64,000 nucleotides of DNA, from contig NZ_JAPDDP010000013.1 of NCBI RefSeq assembly GCF_027587195.1, forward strand, positions 1 to 64,000, read 5' to 3'. The notes beneath the pieces were generated by a model, which was not told the DNA's origin, searched no databases, and was given only the letters and a program-made list of their open reading frames with translations. Shown in pieces: positions 59,011-64,000 of the stretch. Position numbers and translations under genes: made by a program. Source of the stretch: Solirubrobacter phytolaccae (GTDB lineage: Bacteria; Actinomycetota; Thermoleophilia; Solirubrobacterales; Solirubrobacteraceae). Each line of letters starts with the position of its first letter. Position 1 is the stretch's first letter.

Positions 59011-59846
59011 GCCGCCTCGGCCAGGCAGGCGGGAGCCGGTCGGCCCAGCGCGCTCAGCATGTCTATGACCAGCGCGCCCGCGGACGCCGGCCGCCCTTCG
59101 GGGTCCTTGGCCATCCCGGCGGCGAGCACGTCGTCGAGCGCCCGCGGAAGCTCGGGGCGACGTTCGGACACGCTCGGGGGCGGCTCCACGATATGGGCGT
59201 ACATGGTGGCGGCGTCAGTGTCGCGCACGTAGGGGACGGTACCGGTCAGCGTCTCGCAGGCGAGACAGGCCAGTCCGTATATGTCCGTCGCGGCGCCTAC
59301 GCGCTCGCCGTCCAGGAGCTCCGGAGCCATGTAGTCGATGGTGCCCAGAACCTGCCCCGGGAGCGTCAACTGGCTGCCCTCATGGTCGCGCGCGAGGCCG
59401 AAGTCGCCCAGGTAGACCTCGGGACCCGGGTCGATCAGCACATTGGCGGGCTTGACGTCGCGGTGGACGACCCCGATCGCGTGCGCGGCGTCCAGGGCGG
59501 TGGCGAGCGAAGTGAGGATCTTCATGGCGTCGTCCACGGAGATCGGGCCGGCGAGGATGAGGTTGCGCAGCGTGCTCGAGACGAGCCGGCTGGCCATGTA
59601 GAGCTCGCCGTCGACTTCGCCCATCCCGTGGATGGGGAGGACGTGCGGATGGTTGAGCTGGGCCAACAGCTCGGCCTCGCGCCGGAAGCGCGCACGGTAC
59701 ACGGGGTCGACGCCGACGTCATCACGCAGCACCTTCAACGCGACTGCGCGTCCCGTGATGCGGTCGATCGCAAGATAAACGACGCCCATGCGCCCCACCC
59801 CGACGATCCCCTCGATCCTGTAGTCACCGAGCTCTGGCTTGTCCAT
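59007..59846 (-). CDS. minimal cytosolic Hanks-type Ser/Thr kinase
   Basis: A 279-residue kinase consisting of little more than the catalytic domain: IVGVGRMGVVYLA, ALKVLRDD (Lys), HRDVKPANVLI, LGDFGLAR, TIDYMAPELL, and DPEGRPASA near the end. I chose ATG 59846 (MDKPELGDYRIEG); an upstream in-frame start adds a poorly conserved leader. It overlaps the GAF-kinase gene by 4 bp and diverges from the third kinase gene. No sensor or membrane domain is present, so it may act downstream of or with the other kinase. Confidence 0.9.
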   Translation of the reverse strand: MDKPELGDYRIEGIVGVGRMGVVYLAIDRITGRAVALKVLRDDVGVDPVYRARFRREAELLAQLNHPHVLPIHGMGEVDGELYMASRLVSSTLRNLILAGPISVDDAMKILTSLATALDAAHAIGVVHRDVKPANVLIDPGPEVYLGDFGLARDHEGSQLTLPGQVLGTIDYMAPELLDGERVGAATDIYGLACLACETLTGTVPYVRDTDAATMYAHIVEPPPSVSERRPELPRALDDVLAAGMAKDPEGRPASAGALVIDMLSALGRPAPACLAEAA

Positions 59847-59959
59847 AGCGAGATCGAGGTCTAGTGTCCCGGCTTGACCAGTGAGGCGCAAGGGGCGGCT
59901 GTCCGGAAGTGCGGGTAACAACGCTGGACTGCTGGTCGAGCCGATAGTCTGCCGCGCGT

Positions 59960-60787
59960 ATGCCTGAGATCGCACTCGAGCCCAGGCCGGGCGATTCCGT
60001 CGGTCCCTACCGGATCACACGGACCATCGGGCGCGGCCGTATGGGCATCGTCTTTGAAGGGGTCGCCGAAGGCGGCACCCCCGTCGCGGTCAAAGTCGTG
60101 ACCACCGAGCTCTCCCAGGACGAGGTCTTCGTCCGGCGCTTCCAGCGTGAGGTCGCCGCGGCGCAGAAGATCACGCACCCGCACGTGGTCCCGGTGCTGG
60201 ACGCCGGCGAGGCGGGCGGCCTGCCCTACCTCGTCCAGGAGCTGATCCCCGGCGGGTCGCTGCACGAGCGGATCGAGTCCTCGGGCCCGCTGGACCTCGC
60301 GACGACGGTGCGCCTGCTGACCGGCCCCGCCGAGGGCATCGACGCGCTGCACGGCTCCGGCCTCGTGCACCGGGACATCAAGCCCGCGAACATCCTGCTC
60401 GACGGCGACCGCGCGTACGTGACGGATTTCGGCCTGGCCAAGGACTCGCAGGCGTCGAACCTCACGCGCCCGGGCCAGGCGCTCGGCTCGCTCGACTATA
60501 TGGCGCCGGAGCAGATCCGCGGCGAGGACGTCAGCGCCGCGACGGACATCTACGCGCTCGGCTGCGTCATCCACGAGTGCCTGAGCGGCACGCCGCCGTT
60601 CGGCGGTCGCCCGTCGATGCGCGTGCTCTTCGCCCACCTGCAGGAGGCGCCGCCGGATCTCGCCGAGGTCGGCATCGACGCCACCACGGCGAAGGCGATC
60701 AACCGGGCCCTCGAGAAGGAGCCGGAAGATCGCCCCGCCAGCGCTGCGGGCTACATCAAGGCGGTCGCCAAGGCCGCCGGCATTTAG
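59960..60787 (+). CDS. minimal Hanks-type Ser/Thr kinase
   Basis: A 275-residue kinase: IGRGRMGIVFEG (GxGxxG loop), AVKVV (Lys), HRDIKPANILL, VTDFGLAKDS, SLDYMAPEQIRG and PEDRPASA. No additional domains were found. ATG 59960 follows a TAGTCT -10-like element at 59945. It is paralogous to the divergent kinase at 59007-59846 (both have the RMG glycine loop and APA-type helix order), which implies local duplication. It converges with the lipase-like gene 0-1 bp apart. Confidence 0.92.
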   Translation: MPEIALEPRPGDSVGPYRITRTIGRGRMGIVFEGVAEGGTPVAVKVVTTELSQDEVFVRRFQREVAAAQKITHPHVVPVLDAGEAGGLPYLVQELIPGGSLHERIESSGPLDLATTVRLLTGPAEGIDALHGSGLVHRDIKPANILLDGDRAYVTDFGLAKDSQASNLTRPGQALGSLDYMAPEQIRGEDVSAATDIYALGCVIHECLSGTPPFGGRPSMRVLFAHLQEAPPDLAEVGIDATTAKAINRALEKEPEDRPASAAGYIKAVAKAAGI

Positions 60788-61960
60788 CTAGCCCAGCCGC
60801 TTCTTCACGAACGCCGTCGCGTCCTTGGCGGACTTGCTGTCGAGGACCACGCCCGCGTGGTCGAGCCCGTTGTAGGTCTTGTAGGTCACATCCGCGCCGT
60901 TGGCCTTGAGCTTGGGCACGAGCTGGTTGGTGAACAGCGGGATGACGGTGCCGTCCGCGTTGCCCTGCTCGATCTGCACGGGCGCGCGGAGCTTGAGCGT
61001 CTCCGGGTCGTTCGCGTTGAGCGCGGCGACCACCGCGGTGAGGTCCGCGCCGGGCTTGAACAGCTCGGACGGGGCGAGGCCGCCGAAGGAGGCCGCCTCG
61101 GTCAGGTCGCCGAGGCAGACCTGGTCGACCTGCGGGAACAGCGCCCGGGCGCGGTCGGAGAGCAGGGTCGGAGCGCCCAGCGCCGGCTTCTCGACGTCGA
61201 TGCCGCGCACGATCATCGCCGCGAGACCGCTGAGCGGGCCGGGGTTGGACAGCGCGCTGAGCAGTCCGGCCTGCTCGCCGAGGTGGCTGGCCGGCGCGAG
61301 TGCGAGCGTGCCGCGCACCTGCAGCTCCGGCGTCCACTTGCCCGCGAGCGAGCCGGCCCACAGCGCGGCGTGCCCGCCCTGCGAGTGGCCGGCGATCAGC
61401 ACCTTCTTGCCGAGCGTGCGGTCCAGCTTGCGCGCGCCGCGGACCATGTCGAGCACCGCGCGACCCTCGGAGACGCCGATCAGGTACGGGTGGGTCGTCG
61501 GCGTGCCGAGGCCCTCGTAGTCGGTGCGCACGACCGCGTAGCCCGCCTTCAGCCAGCCGTTGAGCAGCTTCTGGTCGTACTGCGCGGGCATGCCGATCTT
61601 CGACGGCGCGCACGCGTCGGCGATGCCGATCGTCCCGTGCGCCCAGGTCACGATCGGCCAGCCGCCCTTCGGCGCCTTGCCCTTCGGGACGTGGACCGTG
61701 CCGGAGATGGCCGTGTCGTGGTTCGTCGTGTCGTGGCCCAGATAGAGCAGCAGGCGGTTGCTCTTCGCGCTCGTGAGCTTGGCCTTGCCGGTGAGGGAGC
61801 GAACCCAGATCGGCGTGCCGTGCGTGCCCTTGGGCATCGCCTCCGGCGGGGTGTAGAAGGCGTCCCCGGCGGGACCCTTCTTGACGTCGGCGGCCTGAGC
61901 GGGAGCGGCGAGGAGCAGTGCCGCAACGAGCCCGGCGAAGAGCGTGTTACGCATGGTCAC
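60788..61960 (-). CDS. secreted alpha/beta hydrolase (secretory lipase-like)
   Basis: A 390-residue exported hydrolase. The signal peptide MRNTLFAGLVAALLLAAPAQA precedes ADVKKGP. Core motifs are IVTWAHGTIGIADACAPSKIG, VVRTDYEGLGTPTTHPYLIGVSEGRAVLDMVRG, AGHSQGGHAALWAG (Ser nucleophile), APVQIEQGNADGTVIPLFTNQL (Asp) and GLDHAGVVLDS (His). This pattern matches secretory lipases/triacylglycerol esterases that use GHSQGG. GTG 61960 overlaps the upstream gene's stop; ATG 61954 is equally possible. It probably releases fatty acids from lipids outside the cell. Confidence 0.85.
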   Translation of the reverse strand: MTMRNTLFAGLVAALLLAAPAQAADVKKGPAGDAFYTPPEAMPKGTHGTPIWVRSLTGKAKLTSAKSNRLLLYLGHDTTNHDTAISGTVHVPKGKAPKGGWPIVTWAHGTIGIADACAPSKIGMPAQYDQKLLNGWLKAGYAVVRTDYEGLGTPTTHPYLIGVSEGRAVLDMVRGARKLDRTLGKKVLIAGHSQGGHAALWAGSLAGKWTPELQVRGTLALAPASHLGEQAGLLSALSNPGPLSGLAAMIVRGIDVEKPALGAPTLLSDRARALFPQVDQVCLGDLTEAASFGGLAPSELFKPGADLTAVVAALNANDPETLKLRAPVQIEQGNADGTVIPLFTNQLVPKLKANGADVTYKTYNGLDHAGVVLDSKSAKDATAFVKKRLG

Positions 61961-62622
61961 AGCACGTTAACCGGGCCGGAGCCCGGGAGTAGCGCTTGCA
62001 CGGCGTCCGCCGCGGGTGTTGGTCCGTCGAACAGCTCGAACTCGGCCCGGATCGCGTTGTCGGCGAGCAGCACGTGGTAGAGGACGAGCGCGACGTTGTC
62101 GCGGCTGACGGGGTCGCGCCGCCCCGAGCCGGTCGACAGGTCGACCGTGCCGCTGCCGGGCTCGTCCGTGAGCACGCCGGGCTTGACGATCGTCCAGCTG
62201 AGCCCGCTCGTGCGCAGCGCGTCGTCCGCCGCGCCCTTCGCCTCCAGGTACTCCCGCATCGGTCCGGCGTGCACGGCGTCCTGGATGCCGATCGAGGACA
62301 CGATGACGAAGCGGTCGACGCCGGTCGCCTGCGCCGCCTCGATGCACTTGACGGCCGCGCCGTAGTCGACGGTCTGCTTGCGCTCCGGCCCGCTCCCGGG
62401 CCCGGCGCCGGCGGCGAACACGATCGCGTTGGCGCCGCCGATGTGCGGGACCAGGTCGTCGTGCTCGAGGTCGCACAGCACGGGATGCGCGCCGTCGGCC
62501 TCCAGGTCGGCGACGTGGTCGGGGTTGCGGATCAGGCCACGGGCGTTGTGGCCGTGGGCGGCGAGGATTCTGAGGAGCCGTCGGGCAATTTGTCCGTGGC
62601 CTCCGGCGACGAGGACGTCCAT
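61957..62622 (-). CDS. NAD(P)-binding SDR-like protein (atypical SDR, NmrA/YwnB-like)
   Basis: A 221-residue Rossmann-fold protein with AGGHGQIARRLLRILAAHGHNARGLIRNPDH (GxxGxxG-type motif with GG.G), DLEHDDL, ANAIVFAAGAG, FVIVSSIG (the SS.G strand), YLEAKGAADDALRTSGLSWTIVKPGVLTDEP. These are the atypical SDR5 signatures; the Tyr-x3-Lys is present as YLEAK. ATG 62622 is chosen (MDVLVAGGHG). The start overlaps the EamA gene by 91 bp. Function is probably an oxidoreductase or redox sensor; the substrate is unknown. Confidence 0.85.
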   Translation of the reverse strand: MDVLVAGGHGQIARRLLRILAAHGHNARGLIRNPDHVADLEADGAHPVLCDLEHDDLVPHIGGANAIVFAAGAGPGSGPERKQTVDYGAAVKCIEAAQATGVDRFVIVSSIGIQDAVHAGPMREYLEAKGAADDALRTSGLSWTIVKPGVLTDEPGSGTVDLSTGSGRRDPVSRDNVALVLYHVLLADNAIRAEFELFDGPTPAADAVQALLPGSGPVNVL

Positions 62623-63494
62623 GGGGTTCGCCGTACCCAGGTGACGGCCGCAAGCACCACGACGCCGCCGAGGATCTGCGTCACCGAGAGCGACTGATCC
62701 AGCCAGATCCAGGCCATGATCGACGCCAGCACGGGCTCGAGCGTGGCCACGACGGCGACGTTGGCCGCGGGCAGATGGCGCAGCGCGGACACGAGCAGCA
62801 GGAACGGGACGAGCGTGCCGATCACCGCGACGCCGAGCGCCAGCGCCACGTTCCGGCTCGAGTCCAGCAGCTCCCACGGGAACGACCAGGCCGGCTGCAC
62901 GATCAGCCAGAACAGCGTCGCGAAGCCGAACCCGTAGCTGAGCGTGGTGAACGCGTCGTAGCGACGGCCGGCCTGCTGGGAGGACGTGAGGTAGATCGCG
63001 AGCGTGACCGCGCCGGCGAGCGCGGCGAGCACCCCGATCCCGTCCAGGTTGTCGGTGCCCGCGGGCGCGTCCACGACCAGCGCGCAGCCGGCGATCGACA
63101 GCGCGACCGCGCCCCAGAGCGCCTTCGGCGGGTGGATCCGGTGCACGGCGCTCGCCCAGATCAGCAGCAGCGCGGGCGCGAGGTACTGGATCACGAGCGC
63201 CACCCCGATGTCCATCCGCGAGATCGCGAGGTAGTAGCTCGCGTGCACCAGCGCGATGCCCGCGATCCCGAGCCAGGCCAGCGGCAGGATGTCCCTGCGC
63301 TCGATCTTCAGACGACGGGGTGAAAACGCCGCGAGCGCTCCGATCAGCAGTAGGGCAGAGACCGCCGAGCGGAACTCCGAGAGCCGTGTCGCGGACATCC
63401 CGTCATCGAGCAGATACCGCGACAGGACGCCATTGAGCGCCGAGCACGTGGCCGACAGGACGGTCAGCAGGTAGCCGAGGCGGGCGTTGGGCAC
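62532..63494 (-). CDS. EamA/DMT-family transporter
   Basis: A 320-residue drug/metabolite transporter with ten helices in two EamA halves: GYLLTVLSATCSALNGVLSRYLLDDG, FRSAVSALLLIG and ISRMDIGVALVIQYLAPALLLIWA in the first, then LALGVAVIGTLVPFLLLVSALRHLPAANVAVVATLEPVLASIMAWIWL in the second. GTG 63494 (MPNARLGYLL) is chosen as the start. The last 30 residues are hydrophilic (TSSSPEATDKLPDG) and are encoded within the 91-bp overlap with the next gene, in a different frame. It is probably an exporter of amino acids or metabolites. Confidence 0.9.
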   Translation of the reverse strand: MPNARLGYLLTVLSATCSALNGVLSRYLLDDGMSATRLSEFRSAVSALLLIGALAAFSPRRLKIERRDILPLAWLGIAGIALVHASYYLAISRMDIGVALVIQYLAPALLLIWASAVHRIHPPKALWGAVALSIAGCALVVDAPAGTDNLDGIGVLAALAGAVTLAIYLTSSQQAGRRYDAFTTLSYGFGFATLFWLIVQPAWSFPWELLDSSRNVALALGVAVIGTLVPFLLLVSALRHLPAANVAVVATLEPVLASIMAWIWLDQSLSVTQILGGVVVLAAVTWVRRTPWTSSSPEATDKLPDGSSESSPPTATTPVA

Positions 63495-63534
63495 CGCGGC
63501 ATTGTGGCGAGGTGTCCTGCTATCACCGGACAGA

Positions 63535-64000
63535 GTGAGCGACCAGGTGAGCGTGCTCGACGTCGATCCCGGGCTGGCGGAGCTCGTGCCGGCGGACCAG
63601 CGCCAGCAGGCGCGCCAGGCCACCGGGGCCACGATGCTGCGGTTCGGCACGGGCCCGTGGCGCGAGCCGGAGGCGGAGAACACCGAACGCGCCAGGGGCG
63701 GCTACGGGATGCTCGTCGTGGACGGGCTGCTGCTGCGCCGTGTGGGCGTCGGCGGCCGGCACGCCGCCGAGCTGCTCGGTCCGGGGGACCTGCTGCGGCC
63801 GTGGCAGTACGACGCGGAGACGACCGTCGACGCCGAGTGGACCTGGCGGGTGGTCGCGCCGACGCGGATCGCCGTGCTCGACCAGCGCTGGACGACGCGC
63901 GCCGCCCTCTGGCCGCAGCTCGGAGCCGAGCTCGCGGGCCGCGCGATGTCGCGCGCCGTGCGCCTGGTCACGTCGATGGCGATCTCCCAGCAGCCCAAGC
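63535..64000 (+). CDS. Crp/Fnr-type transcription regulator, 3' part cut by window edge
   Basis: GTG 63535 opens a frame that stays open to the window end (155 codons): MSDQVSVLDVDPGLAELVPAD. GYGMLVVDGLLLRRVGVGGRHAAELLGPGDLLRPW follows, a cyclic-nucleotide-binding-domain beta-roll with the LGPGDLL phosphate-binding-cassette-like segment. A long helix with AMSRAVRLVTSMAISQQPK leads towards the expected HTH outside the window. The usual phosphate-cassette Arg/Ser pattern of cAMP binding is not evident, so the ligand is uncertain. It diverges from the EamA gene across 40 bp and may control it. Confidence 0.75.
   Translation, partial: MSDQVSVLDVDPGLAELVPADQRQQARQATGATMLRFGTGPWREPEAENTERARGGYGMLVVDGLLLRRVGVGGRHAAELLGPGDLLRPWQYDAETTVDAEWTWRVVAPTRIAVLDQRWTTRAALWPQLGAELAGRAMSRAVRLVTSMAISQQPK

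Noticed and set aside
1-64000. CRISPR arrays, prophage or integrated element
   Set aside because: No regularly spaced repeats, integrase, transposase or phage structural genes were seen on either strand.

Overview
The window reads as chromosomal DNA of a very GC-rich actinobacterium. Third codon positions are almost always G or C, and GTG and TTG starts are frequent. Thermoleophilia (Solirubrobacter/Conexibacter-like) is my best guess. It rests on FecR-like secreted proteins ending in a basic tail, the style of the secreted proteins ending in TFTLSTTNP, and separately encoded GMC-oxidase modules. No rRNA, tRNA, CRISPR array, transposase or phage gene was seen. Genes are densely packed and very often linked by 4-bp ATGA/GTGA overlaps.

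Layout. 1-3.9 kb: a truncated ribokinase gene after a TetR gene, then a divergent DrrAB-like exporter with a YcaQ/AlkX-type DNA glycosylase gene. 4-8.6 kb: secreted M1-family metallopeptidase, two small membrane proteins (one a truncated DUF4386), a 305-bp palindrome-rich gap, and a DedA protein. 8.6-12.7 kb: an Hpt protein, a GAF-PAS histidine kinase and a single-domain receiver, then fumarylacetoacetase and a GNAT enzyme. 12.8-24.9 kb: a long plus-strand run with a FecR-like secreted protein, DUF3307, a double-CHASE2 adenylate/guanylate cyclase, a LVIVD-repeat secreted protein, a periplasmic binding protein, a lipoprotein, CopCD, YcnI, an ECF sigma factor and a likely anti-sigma/effector. 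24.9-28.7 kb: a complete ferric-siderophore ABC importer with a DtxR/IdeR-like half box upstream. 28.9-33.9 kb: an Sll1717-type P-loop ATPase and a large secreted protein with four putative Ig domains and seven Cys-pair repeats.

From 33.9 to 56.5 kb lies the most unusual region. A minus-strand operon encodes an alpha/beta hydrolase with a PhaC-like Cys nucleophile, a nitroreductase-like protein, two mutually homologous small proteins, a DyP peroxidase, and a LuxR-type (LAL) STAND protein that has no HTH. It is followed by two MMPL transporters, each associated with a member of one alpha/beta hydrolase paralog pair, plus an SDR, a thiolase, a flavin monooxygenase, a SnoaL-like protein, two polytopic membrane proteins and a GMC (cholesterol-oxidase-like) oxidoreductase with its accessory domain. 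I infer a lipid or sterol oxidation and export system; its substrate is unknown.

56.5-64 kb: a zinc-ribbon membrane protein, three Hanks-type Ser/Thr kinases, a secreted lipase-like hydrolase, an NAD(P)-binding protein, an EamA exporter and the start of a Crp/Fnr-type regulator.

Several divergent genes (near 1.14, 8.9, 41.3 and 46.3 kb) have a TANNNT -10 element 12-13 nt before the start codon and no Shine-Dalgarno sequence, which suggests leaderless transcripts.
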